Positions 35,471 through 45,513 of a stretch of DNA of 64,000 nt are shown in pieces. Below the pieces are notes generated by a model that ran no database searches, was not told the origin of the DNA, and was given only the letters and a program-made list of their open reading frames with translations. The DNA is taken from NCBI GenBank assembly GCA_034766995.1, contig CM068315.1, positions 19,516,510 to 19,580,509 of the forward strand, written 5' to 3'. Within the stretch, counting starts at the first letter, position 1, and each line of letters opens with the position of its first letter. A program made the position numbers and the translations under genes. This DNA is from Acanthacorydalis orientalis. Lineage: Eukaryota; Arthropoda; Insecta; Megaloptera; Corydalidae.

Positions 35471-35572
35471 AAGAGAGTAGCATAGGTTGGATGGTCATAT
35501 CCAACCTATGCTACTCTCTTGGCGCCATCTCATTAGTCAGACTGGTCATAGTCTGACTAATGAGAGGGCGCC
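35471..35572. repeat. Two abutting hairpins with identical loops
   Basis: Hairpin 1: arms 35471-35492 and 35499-35520, 22 bp perfectly complementary, loop ggtcat. Hairpin 2 begins at the next base: arms 35521-35543 and 35550-35572, 22 of 23 complementary, loop again ggtcat. The arms of the two hairpins are unrelated in sequence. The pattern A-L-A'-B-L-B' is what results when a segment (B'A in a tandem duplication of A-L-B') is inverted, or when replication switches template; it is not a transposon terminus I know. Confidence 0.95.
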
Positions 35573-35924
35573 AACGTGGGAAATTCGAATCGCTCAGGGT
35601 CGGTGGGTTGATAGGTAGTGACCCCTAGTTTATGTTGTTTTAACCCTTTGATGCATTTTTGCGCCGTTCGGAAGAAAACGAGCCTCAAAGTTTCAAAACA
35701 ACACATGAAGTACATTGTAATAATCTCCGTGCAACTGTACGGAGTAAATACGTAGTGTATAGTTGGTTAGATAAGACAGTCGGAACCTGGTGATCTGGGG
35801 TTTCAATTCTTCTTTTTTGTTTTGTTTTTTATAATGTAAATGTTATATTATTGTAAGAATTTCTTTTTTCAATACATTTTTATTGTTTTTTTTCTGTAAC
35901 AATGTCACCCAAAAATTTTTCGAC
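35573..35924. other. Spacer, no call
   Basis: The first ~200 bp are GC-richer (tcgctcagggtcggtgggtt). No feature recognised. Confidence 0.4.
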
Positions 35925-36285
35925 ACTATTTATTACTTTTTATTTTTTTATTATTAAAAACAAGTATATTTTTATATTACAACGCTGATCGCAGTGGAAA
36001 AGACTACGGAGCAAAGTTTTGAGGAATTTGCACAACAGTTTTTTTTTTTTTTTTTTGTGAAATATGCTGCATTATGTTATGTAGTGGGTCGACTCTTATA
36101 CAGAAGAGTCAGGAAGTTCTTTAAAACATTTCCCCGAAATCTTTTCCACTGCGATCAGCGTTGTTACTTCAAATATGCGTAGCAGCAGTCAATTTATTTC
36201 AATGTTCTCTTGAACGAATATAAAAATATACTTGTGTTTTTTAATGATAAAAAAATAGCTTATATTTTCCACTCCGATCATAGTT
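35925..36285. repeat. Large imperfect palindrome (MITE-like)
   Basis: Inner arms aacgctgatcgcagtggaaa (about 35978) and its reverse complement near 36145-36166 are almost perfect. Outer arms attaaaaacaagtatatttt (about 35952) and its reverse complement near 36220-36245 also pair, with ~55 extra bp in the right arm. A third motif copy, ttttccactccgatcatag, lies at 36266. A 17-T run sits near the centre. Confidence 0.75.
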
Positions 36286-36562
36286 TCATCATACTTTACA
36301 GGATTTTCTGGAATTGGCGATCAGTCAATCATTTGACCTTTATGAAATTCACAGCCTCAAAATCTCAATGTTTTAAGTAAGTGTACGATTTTGTATTGGG
36401 CCGCATTTATAGCCGTCCTGGGCTGCGAGTTGGACAAGCCTGCCTTAAATGATGACTTAAGACACACTAGATACGCGTAAAGCTTTCTATGCGCTCGTAT
36501 GCAAAAATTTCACTACTTCAGTGTGTATTATATATTTAGCCACTCACACGTACCACACACAT

Positions 36563-36621
<59 letters not shown>
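36286..36621. repeat. Spacer ending in (CA)n-(TA)n microsatellite
   Basis: No call to about 36540; then cacacgtaccacacacatac-type repeats and (TA)n at 36572-36621, which abut the RTE LINE tail. Confidence 0.7.
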
Positions 36622-36624
<3 letters not shown>

Positions 36625-37545
36625 TTAGTGGCAGCAGCAGCAGCATCAGCCTCTGTCAATTCACTGCTGGATAAAGGTCTCTTTCATGGTTTTCCATTTT
36701 GTACGATTGAATGCCTCTCTTTTCCACTGATTTACAATAAAATTTTTAATTTTTCTTGTCCTTTTTATATTCATTGGTTTTCAGTTAATAATTTCTATTG
36801 TCCATCGGTTGTCTTCTCTTTTTGCAACATGTCTTGCCCATTTTCATTTCAGACTTTACTCTTTTTATTACATCTGTGACTCCTGTCTGTTTTTGTATCC
36901 ATTCCATTCTTTTTCTATCTCCTCTTGTTATTTCTAGCATGCATATTTCCATATCTCTCTGTTCTGTTAGGAGTTTTTAAATGATTTTAGCGTTATGCAC
37001 TGTTGTTTCACTGTCATAAGTAAAGACTGGTACTATACATTGATCAAATACTTTTTTCTTCAAATAGAGTGAGATTGTTGATTTAAATATCGAGGCGTTT
37101 TGTCCTAATGAGCCTCATCCCATTTTTATTATTCAGTTTACTTCTTCAATGAATGAACCATCTTTGTTGATAAACTGGCCTAGGTAGACATAATTCGATT
37201 TAATTCTATTTCCGTTCCTTTTATTTCAATTTTCTTGGATAATCTCCTTTATCAATTTTCTTCAGGCAGACAAACGCATTTAACAACACTTTTGCTTTTG
37301 CGTGGTTCATGTACAGGCCAATTTTTTGACTGGCATCATCTAGTTCTTCTATCCTCTTTTTCAGCTCTTCCGGTGTACTTGCGAAGACAACGATATCAGA
37401 AAACTGGACGTGACTTAATCTTTTGCTTTTTATTCCGATTCCTTTTTTCTCTTAGTCGAGCGATTAGAATACTTCTTCTAAGACTGTAGTAAATAATTTC
37501 GGAGAAATTGCATTTCGATGTTTTATACCTTTCTCGATTTTTATC
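36622..37545 (-). pseudogene. RTE-type LINE reverse transcriptase, 5' truncated
   Basis: Minus strand, N to C: KIEKGIKHRNAISPKLFTTV with LEEVF (RT motif before the active site; relatives GVRQGDxISPKLF), SLD-stop-EKKGIGIKSKRLSH, VQFSDIVVFAST where relatives have FADDIVVFA (one Asp lost), PEELKKRIEELDDASQKIGL, YMNHAKAKVLL, then a frame change and RDMEICMLEITRGDRKRMEW, TGVTDVIKRVKSEMKMG, ending in a region matching WKxxMExxFIQQ. The 3' tail is a gct/gat-rich microsatellite that runs into (TA)n at 36621. Its 5' end at about 37545 is joined directly to a mariner transposase. Dead copy; the endonuclease domain is missing. Confidence 0.82.
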
Positions 37546-38376
37546 TTTTTTTGTTTCTTCCTGTTTGAATACGGCGGATGACAGAGAGTTTCCAAGTACA
37601 TCTCATATAGTTTGAGCAGCATTGTTTCTGCAACATGTGGTCGAGCGTTGTCTTGCAAGAGGATTGGCCTATCTCTATCGACCAATCTCATCTGGTCAAT
37701 CGCAAGCATCCTTATCATTTCATCCAATTAGTTACAGTAGATATTCGCTGTAATCGATTGACCAGGTTTCATGAAGCTGTAGCAGATAATACTGCACTGA
37801 ACCACCAAACAGACACTATTAGCTTTTTTTGATGAATATTCACTTTTGGACTGTGTTTCGGTGCTTTATCTTTATCCGGCCATAGCGTCGAACGCGCGAG
37901 ATTCTCAAAAAGTATATATTTTTCAACACACGTAACAACGGTGTAGAAATGGTTCGCCTTTATGTCGTGACAGCAAAGAGAAGGCAAGCTTCGATAGGAT
38001 TTATCTTCAGCCGCTCGTTTAATTCATAAGGAAACCCGTATATTCAGGTTCTTTACCCTTCTAATTTGTTTCAAATAGTCCAATATTGTTGGAATAGTAA
38101 CGTCAAACCTTGTTGCTAATTCACTCGTAGTTTGAGTGGATTCTTTTCCACTACAACTTTTAGCTCATCATTATCTACCTTACTCTCAGGTCACCCACAT
38201 GGCTCATTTTCAAGGTCAAAATCACCAGAACAGAATTTATCAAACCATCGACGTACTGTGCGTCCATCAGCCACATCCTTCCCAAACACTTTGTTTATAT
38301 TTCGAGCTGTCTGCACTGCATTCGTTCCATGACGGAATTCATATACGAAAATAACACGCATTTTTGACTTATCCAT
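37546..38376 (-). pseudogene. Mariner transposase, N-terminal two thirds
   Basis: Minus strand from ATG at 38376: MDKSKMRVIFVYEFRHGTNA, VQTARNINKVFGKDVADGRT, VRRWFDKFCSGDFDLENEPC (HTH_48), a stop, VDNDELKVVVEKNPLKLR, frame changes, YELNERLK, TVVTCVEKYILFENLARSTL (relatives CDEKW; here the first Asp is replaced by Val), HSPKVNIHQKKLIVSVWW, then 37464-37727 with RLVDRDRPILLQDNARPHVA (second Asp, His to Gln before it) and LETLCHPPYS. There the mariner stops and RTE LINE sequence begins mid-protein. The third Asp and 3' end are not found. Confidence 0.85.
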
Positions 38377-38545
38377 TGTTTCACAAAAATTGGCCTAAAA
38401 ATTAATTGAATATTAAACACAAGCCAAAACGTGTGTTTGAAAGGATGAGAATGTATAATTTCACAACAAAAAAAAACAGGAAATGTCAGAAATGGCAGCT
38501 GACAAACTTAGTACTTAAGGAAATCGGACATTTCATACTTAATAA

Positions 38546-38600
<55 letters not shown>

Positions 38601-38947
38601 CAATAAATTAGTAGTATGAATTATTTTCGTATGAGAATATTAAAGTCAATAATATTTATAATTTTTATGGTTATATTGTATTAAATTTTTACTTTTTATA
38701 AAACCATGTTTTATGCAGAAAAACTATGTCTACTTGGGATATTGATTTCGAAGATACTTTAATAAGAAACGGTTAAAAGATGTGTATAAATAATTTTATT
38801 ATTCATGAAACAACTCAATAAATTTTACATAGGAAAAAATATTAATAAAGATTATTCGTCGTAAAACATTAAAAAACATAAATGTAAATTGTATAAACTT
38901 GAATATGAAAAAAAATGATTTTCGAATTCGAGTAATTCCTAATAAAA
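38377..38947. other. Spacer with (TA)n at 38549-38597
   Basis: The first ~150 bp probably contain the 5' leader of the mariner to the left; its terminal repeat was not identified. The remainder has no call. Confidence 0.5.
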
Positions 38948-39265
38948 TCATTGCACTTGATGTGGTACTCGTCTTGCACGTGTTACTAAATCGTCGATTC
39001 CGTCTCTGGCGTACAGTATTTTCGATTCGAGAACAATAATGACAAACGCGAGGGGGTTTGCGTAATCCGCTTTACTGTTTCCCCCCCTGCGGCGGTGATA
39101 CGATTTCATTTGACTGTTTGCGCTGAACTCCGCGACGGCCCCGACCGCTTTCCGCATCCACCCCATCTCGTCAAACACAACGCTTATATCCACCACTTGA
39201 GTGAGCGTATTCAACATCCCCCATTGTTCGCTTTGTGTGGAATCTATTTGATTAAATCTGATCAA
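38948..39265 (-). CDS. Unidentified GC-richer open frame, possible terminal exon
   Basis: An open frame of about 100 codons ending in TGA at 38948, with composition far less AT-rich than anything nearby and balanced amino-acid use: STQSEQWGMLNTLTQVVDIS, VVFDEMGWMRKAVGAVAEFS, YHRRRG, LAFVIIVLESKILYARDGID, LVTRARRVPHQVQ. The region just upstream (39248-39265) is AT-rich and ends in an AG (aatcaaatag), so the coding start may be a splice acceptor near 39247 rather than the ATG at 39265. I do not recognise the protein. It could be the last exon of a host gene or part of an unrecognised element. No polyadenylation signal is obvious within 50 bp, although attttattag follows the stop. Confidence 0.35.
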   Translation of the reverse strand: MIRFNQIDSTQSEQWGMLNTLTQVVDISVVFDEMGWMRKAVGAVAEFSANSQMKSYHRRRGGNSKADYANPLAFVIIVLESKILYARDGIDDLVTRARRVPHQVQ

Positions 39266-39442
39266 ATCGGCGATAAATTATGTATTAGTGTGCTAAGTGT
39301 TATCCATTTTTACACCTGCAGCGTTTAACGCGATCGAAGACGCAGCACATCCATTGAGACTTTAATTTTTACTTAATGATACAACACACATGTGTTGGAA
39401 TTCCTGTAGAATATCTCTTTATTTACTATTAACTCGTGTTTT

Positions 39443-39500
<58 letters not shown>

Positions 39501-40157
39501 GGCAATTACTGGAGATAAGCTAATAGTTTTTTCAATCGCTATAAAATATTGCAAGTAATACAAATAAACAAACAAAATTTAATAAAATCCTTTTTACTAA
39601 TGACCACGTTGTTTTTTGCATGACTTTATTAAGTTGTTATTGATATTTTCTGCTATGATTAATTTCGGCTCTTGAAAATTTTCTTCTGGTATCTTGATGA
39701 TACTTAGTCTCATAAACTAAATAAGATATTTCAAGAACTAAAATCAGACAGATTCCATCAATACAGAAATAAATTTGCTACTGTCCGGAAAAGAAATTTC
39801 TTTCGTTAGTAGGGGACACCGAGGCGAATACATCCACTTTTTTTCGTTGTCAATTTTCAATATTAAAGTAAATAATTTTTATAATTGAGCTATACCGTTG
39901 TAAAGGGTGAACTCTTGGCTATAATATGTGCAAAGATTTTTTAGTCCAAGTCATTTTTTAAGTGTTATTTAGTAAAATGTCAAAATGTAAAAATTTTAAA
40001 TTTTAAAAATCCCGGGCTAAATCCATTCATTTTCTAACGGCTTTTTAATGAAATTAATTAAGTCAGGTTATTAAAAATCATTTACACATTTTCTTAATTA
40101 TTTTTACATAATAAAAACGTACAAGGGATTTCATTAAAGTATTTTAATTACAAAATA
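39266..40157. other. Spacer with (TA)n at 39444-39496 and a GGGGA-type end
   Basis: At 39809 the sequence ggggacaccgaggcgaatac follows TA and resembles the pogo-like ends at 15031 and 43078. No partner end or coding is visible before the mariner at 40158. Otherwise AT-rich. Confidence 0.45.
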
Positions 40158-41450
40158 CGAGGGTGGTCCCAGAAGTACCCGGCCTGACCTAGAGATGGCG
40201 GTAGTTGTTTGAAAAATATCACTGTATTAGAAAGTACACAATCTATAAAGCATATGTTTCAAGTATGAGGACGCCACGTTCTTTAGTATTTGTTTGGCAG
40301 CCATCAATAGTGAACGTTTTCAGTAAATTTGTGAAAAAGGAGAAAATTGGTCATCGTTACGTGATACAATACTTTTATTTGAAAGACCTTAGCCAAACCA
40401 ATATAAAAACTGAACTGGATTCTATTCTGGGTGAGTCTGCTCCTTCGTTTACAACAGCGAAATATTGGGTAGCAGAGTTTAAACGAGGCCGTGCGAGCTG
40501 CCAAGACGAGCATCGCAGTGGTCGACCAAATGAGGTGACGACTCCAGAAATGGTGAAGAAAATCCACAAAGCGGTACTGGATGATCGTCGACTGAAAGTG
40601 CGCGAGCTAGCAGACATAGTAGGCATTTCAAAAAGTGCGGTACATCGCATATTATCTGAAAATTCGGATATGAGAAAGCTGTGTGCAAGATGGGTGCCGC
40701 GTTTGCTCACACTCGAGCAAAAACAGTGTCGTGAAGATGTTTCAATTGAGTGTTTAGCGAAGTTTCACAGCAACAAAGCAGAATTTTTGCGCCGTTTCAT
40801 AACCATGGATGAAACATGGGTCCATCACTTCACACCCGAGACAAAAGAATAATCAAAACAATGGACTGAAAAGGGAGAACCGGCTCCAAAGAAGGCGAAG
40901 ATCGTTTCATCTGCAGGCAAGGTCATGGCGTCGATTTTTTAGGATGCGCGTGGGATAATTTTCATTGACTATCTTGAAAAAGGAAAAACTATCAACGGCG
41001 AGTATTATGCGAACTTATTGTAACATTTGAGCGAAGAAATCAAGCAAAAGCGGCCGCATTTGGCTAAGAAGAAAGTGTTGTTTCATCAAGACAATGCACC
41101 AGCTCACAAATCCGTTATTGCAATGGCCAAAATTAATGAATTAAAGTTTGAATTGCTACCTCATGCACCCTATTCGCCAGATTTAGCCCCTCGGATTATT
41201 TTCTATTCCCAAACTTGAAAAAATGGCTCAGTGGTCAAATATTTCCCAACGATGAAGAAGTGATGTCGGCAGTTAATGGGTAGTTTGAGGAGCAAGACAG
41301 TTCTTATTATAAAAAGGGTATCGATCTTATTGAACATCGCTGGGAAAAGTGTATAGAGCTGAAAGGAGATTATGTTGAAAAATAAATATATTTTTTTCCA
41401 AAATTTTTGTGTTTTCTTTGTTGGGTCGGGTACTTCTGGGACCACCCTCG
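40158..41450 (+). mobile_element. Full-length, lightly damaged mariner, 1293 bp
   Basis: TA at 40156-40157 and 41451-41452. The ends form a perfect 24-bp inverted repeat beginning cgagggtggtcccagaagta. Composition is much less AT-rich than the flanks. These are the least diverged ends in the window, so this is probably one of the youngest insertions. Confidence 0.95.
40205..41385 (+). pseudogene. Mariner transposase with four stops and one frameshift
   Basis: The frame is continuous from 40205 to a TAA at 40850; the conserved protein begins near 40331 (KKEKIGHRYVIQYFYLKDLS). Order of parts: HTH (TAKYWVAEFKRGRASCQDEH, SGRPNEVTTPEMVKKIHKAV), second HTH (VRELADIVGISKSAVHRILS), RWVPRLLTLEQKQC, FITMDETWVHHFTPETKE (first Asp), TAA for an expected Ser, TAG for Trp at 40939 (IF-stop-DARGIIF), TAA near 41021, then KKKVLFHQDNAPAHKSVIAM (second Asp), PYSPDLAP, loss of one C in a C-run near 41186 that shifts the frame just before DYFLFPNLKKWLS (third Asp), a TAG at 41281, and HRWEKCIELKGDYVEK-stop. 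All three catalytic Asp codons survive, but not in one frame. Confidence 0.93.
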
Positions 41451-41452
41451 TA

Positions 41453-43078
41453 TATATCAAAACTTAATCTGTGTCCTTATCATTTTTGTCTCATGCAATT
41501 TGTGCACGTAACATGTGTATTTGAAGTGAGAACACAATTGCCATGTGCTTTACTGTCTCACGAAATGCATTCACAAACACAGAACATGTCATCGCAGTCT
41601 TTGTCAAAATTTGACCAATCAAGACTTTCGTTTTGTCTTTCGCACTCGACTCGTTGAAGGTTGCGGTTCCAGACTTTGTGGATTTTTCCTTGTTCACCCT
41701 ATTTTTTTCGGTGTTGTCACGATTGTCGATTTTAGAGCTTTCTTCCTCGGAATAATTTTTTTTTCGTTGTGATTCAATCTGCTCCGCCGATAAATTTCGC
41801 CTGGTAAGCAAGTCAGTAAGAACCGCGCTCGTACTTCGTTTCCTTTCTCTTCTCGTTGGATTTCTTGTGATGATTTTCAGAAACTTTCGAATACTTTCGA
41901 GCAAAGTGCTCGAAAGTATTAGTGTTAGTTTCATCACCTCGACTTGGGGTTGAAGGAGCCGTGTAATCGAGCTCCTTGTGTTTTGCTGCGTTATAATCTG
42001 CTGCGTCGTGATATGCTGCAGTATTTCGGAAGATAACGTCATCACCCAGTTCAACTTCATTCTCGTTTCTCTTCAAGAAGTCGCTCAGCGTCATCATGGT
42101 TACTTCAAATCTTCTTGCGGCTTCATGAACACTAATTTTGCCTCTTTTAACAGCAAGACGGTCATTTTGAGTTGCTCCTTATCGATAGGAGCCTTCTTAC
42201 GTTTGTAATTGCGCACCTCATTTTTGAAATAGAAAAAAGTATAACATATTTCTAACGGAAAACAACGCGAAGCCACCAAAGTTAAACCGTCTCATGGATG
42301 GATTTTCCCTAGTGGCTTCTGAACGGATATGTCCCGAACGCACCTTTTAGTTTTGATCGTTAATAAAATACAAAAAATATAGAAAAAATGAAAGAAAATG
42401 AAAATTATGTAACCGGATTCGCGTTCTGCATGTATTTCTACATAAGAATTATTTACCTGAAGATTATTTGACGGAATATTAATAATAGATAAAATAATTT
42501 ACGAAGAGCGAACGATTCCACTTCTGGTCACCGGAAACACATTGACCAGAATAAAATTCACAACGTGGCACATAACCAAACAAAATTTCGTTGGTGAAGG
42601 AGACACAATAAGACGCGAGTTTTGTATTTGGTGCTACAGAAACTTCGTTTTAAAAACGCAAGTGGAGTTTATTATAAAAGTACATAGATGTTACTCTATT
42701 AATGTAATTATAACAAATCTACTTAGGTCTAAATTTGTATCGGCTCATATACTTTTCCGATATTATTATTTGATGGGAATTGTCCATTCAGCTTCCCATG
42801 GCGTTGTCCAGTCCGAATGTTTTTGTCCGTCGCTATTCGATGGGAACTGTCGATTCAGCTTTTTACAGAATTCGGATGATGTCTAGTCCAGATGTTTATT
42901 AGTTATTATTGATGGGAATTGTCTATGTCAGCTTCTTATAGACAGTACCTGAATTATGTGAATATGTGAATATATAACTCGCGTTTACAATATTTATGGC
43001 AAGTCCATACGATATACATATCATGAGATAACTACCCTGGACGGAATTATCCCGTGGATGGATTTGTCCCGATCTCCC
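41453..43078 (-). pseudogene. pogo/Tigger-like fragment with pipsqueak HTH
   Basis: Its right end, inward from 43078, is ggggagatcgggacaaatcc after TA, with further copies of gggacaaatcc-like motifs at 42300-42340 and 43030-43075. Minus-strand coding starts near 42230: RNYKRKKAPIDKEQLKM, then one frame later LAVKRGKISVHEAARRFEVT (pipsqueak/CENP-B-type HTH), MMTLSDFLKRNENEVELGDD, then polar Lys/Glu/Ser-rich sequence and, in a third frame, CDDMFCVCECIS and GNCVLTSNTHVTCAQIA-stop, a Cys-rich C-terminus near 41466. The central DDE_1 catalytic region is missing. The left end is lost where the mariner at 40158-41450 lies. The 42250-43030 part is leader sequence with repeats of gatgggaattgtc (42774, 42840, 42910). 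Confidence 0.6.
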
Positions 43079-43254
43079 CTACATATTCAGAAGTTTGAAA
43101 ATAAATTGCATCGTATTTGAAATATTAATTTTGAGATGAAAATGTCGAATTTTTGAATTTTTAAGTAATATCATGTATAAATTAACGATAAAATAAACGA
43201 TAGCCACAGGAATGATTTGTTCAGATTTGAGAGAAGGTTTTGTGATATGTAAAA

Positions 43255-43482
43255 CATGCAAAAAAATGTTCAAAGAGTGGAAGAGGTATGAAAATGCATT
43301 ACGACTTTATTGATGTAAAGCCATCATATTTTTTGCAACAAGCGATTCATCAGTTACATGACAGATGTGTAACAAAGTTATATAAAATAATGGGGAACAT
43401 TTTGAGAATTGAAATGTATTGCATTTTTCTGTAAACATTCATTTTCTATAAAAAAAGGTACCGAACTAATTTGTATACTTAA
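43255..43482 (+). pseudogene. Mariner 3' end fragment, third lineage
   Basis: Reads DFIDVKPSYFLQQAIHQLHD and then KLYKIMGN, the C-terminal region of mariner transposase, followed by the terminus gtaccgaactaatttgtata ending before TA near 43483. It is homologous to 26490-26635. Nothing upstream of about 43255 is recognisable. Confidence 0.7.
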
Positions 43483-43863
43483 TATATTAGGGGGATAATA
43501 AGAAGTCCAGAATAAATGGTTGGAAATACTAAAAAGTAGATAATATAAATGCTTTCAATTTATCGAAATAATTAAGAAAAACATGTGTTCAGTAAAGGAT
43601 TATTATAGATTGAATATAATAATATTTAGTATAAATAAATATATGTAAATAAATAAAATTTCGTTCTTAAGGCATGCCGTTTCTGATAATTAAGTCATTA
43701 TGATGTTATTTTGTTTCGTTTTTGTACTGCACAGATATTTAATATTAATATGTTATCGGATATTTGTAGTTATTAACTAAAAATAGTTTATGAGTAATAT
43801 AACCATTTGATTAAACATCCTTACAAAAAATGTTATATATATATATATATATATATATATAGA

Positions 43864-43928
<65 letters not shown>

Positions 43929-44258
43929 TTCTGTGACAGAGAGAGTCTTTTAAAGTTGATAAGTTGATAATGATGTTTTAATAAGTTGATTATGTTAAAT
44001 TATGGTTAAGAACAAGTTTGTAATGCACAGATAATGACAATGAGTAGATATAATCGATCAAAATCAATAATAAATTGCCAATAACTGTCTATACTTTTAA
44101 AAAACAAGGCAAAACATGCTCATCACTACATATTTGATACTATTCGGTTGGCCAAAAAGTAATTTTGGATATTTCCAATAGATTGCCTTTTTGTGTTCTT
44201 TAATATAAAGCATTATTCCCAATAAATATATATATATATATATATATGTATGTATTTA
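43483..44258. repeat. Spacer with compound (TA)n-(TG)n microsatellite
   Basis: 43832-43925 is (TA)n followed by (TG)14; a short (TA)n lies at 44225-44248. No other call. Confidence 0.8.
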
Positions 44259-45513
44259 TTGGGTTGATAGAAAAATAATTACGGTTTATGACCTTCAAAC
44301 TCATTTTTTTTAATTCAAGAGGTTTTAAGTGGTCGGGAACTGTTGGATGACTAACCCCTAATTTTTGTGAAAGTTCTCGAATTGTTGTGTGTTGTTCTGA
44401 TTCAACTAACGCTTTCAGTTGGTCGTTATGAACTGAAGAAGGATGCCCGCGACCTTCTTCATCTTCAAGGCTCTCGTCCCCAGTACGAAATTTTTGGAAC
44501 CACCGATACACGTGTGGGTACCGTACGTTCCTTAACAGTACCCACACTAAAAGCATTGCTTAGTTTATGACCAGTTTCTGTTACATTACCACCCGTTTTG
44601 AACTCATACAAAAAGTTTTTCTCATTTGCTTCTTTTCCATCTTTAATTCAATAGCCAAATTTAAAGCAAAATTATTAATAAAATCAAAGTCGATATTACC
44701 TAAATACAGACCGAAAAATACATTTTAAGATAATCGTAACATGATACGATTAAATGACACTTTCATTGAAAAAATATGTGCTGTAAATAAATAAATGAAC
44801 CAAAGATTATTTAAAAAGTTTTGTGATCGTGATTTCAGTCTGACCGATAATAGACGCTTTGGTAGGCCTGCCGAGATTGATGACGATTAAATATCCACTA
44901 TAATTGAAAATAATCGACATCACACAATACAAGAAATCACCGAGATATAATTATCGAAACTGCACCAAAAGAAATTTATGGTGACTGGTGGTCTGCGTTC
45001 GATACAATCCACTACGATTTTTTGAATTCTGTTGAAACCATTACTGTTAAGAGTTATCATCAAGAAATCGACAAAATGCACCAACTACTGCGACGTTTGG
45101 TTCCCTCACTGGTCAATCGAGAAGCTCAAATCCTGCTGCATGACAATGCATTACCACACGTCGCACGATTGACTCTCCGAAACTTGAATGAATTGGGCTA
45201 TGAAACATTGCCTCATCCACCATACTCATCAGACATCTCCCCAACAGATTATCACTTGTTTAAGCATTTCGACAACTTTTTACAGAGTAAGCTCTTCAAC
45301 AACCAAACTGGTGCTGAAAGTGCATTTCGAAATTTTATCAACTCCAGAACTCCGGAATTTTATACCCCCCGGAATAAATAAACTTGTTATTAATTGGTAA
45401 AAATCTATCGATTTTAATTGTGCTTATTTCAATTAATAAAATTAATTATTATCTGAGGAAAATGTATATGAATTTGAAGGTCATAAACCGTAATTATTTT
45501 TGTACCATCCTAA
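44259..45513. mobile_element. Composite mariner with a 3' end at each side
   Basis: Left terminus ttgggttgatagaaaaataa after TA (44257-44258); right terminus tttttgtaccatcctaa before TA (45514-45515). Next to both lies the 3'-type subterminal sequence (gaccttcaaactca on the left, tgaatttgaaggtcataaac on the right), so both ends are transposase 3' ends. The left part (44259-44779) is a minus-strand HTH-only derivative (RTGDESLEDEEGRGHPSSVH, HNDQLKALVESEQHTTIREL, KLGVSHPTVPDHLK). The right part is a plus-strand coding half. They meet head to head near 44780, where both 5' ends are missing. Formed by recombination, aberrant transposition or insertion followed by deletion. Confidence 0.82.
44799..45379 (+). 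pseudogene. Mariner transposase, C-terminal half in the composite
   Basis: NQRLFKKFCDRDFSLTDN and RRFGRPAEIDDD-stop (HTH end), HHTIQEI, then a deletion to a diverged KIMVTGGLRS-like block. From 45022 an open frame gives NSVETITVKSYHQEIDKMHQ, LLRRLVPSLVNREAQILLHD (second Asp), LNELGYETLPHPPYSSDISP, TDYHLFKHFDNFLQSKLFNN (third Asp), FINSRTPEFYTPRNK-stop. The first catalytic Asp region (CDEKW) is deleted. Related to the 10537-11829 lineage. Confidence 0.88.
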
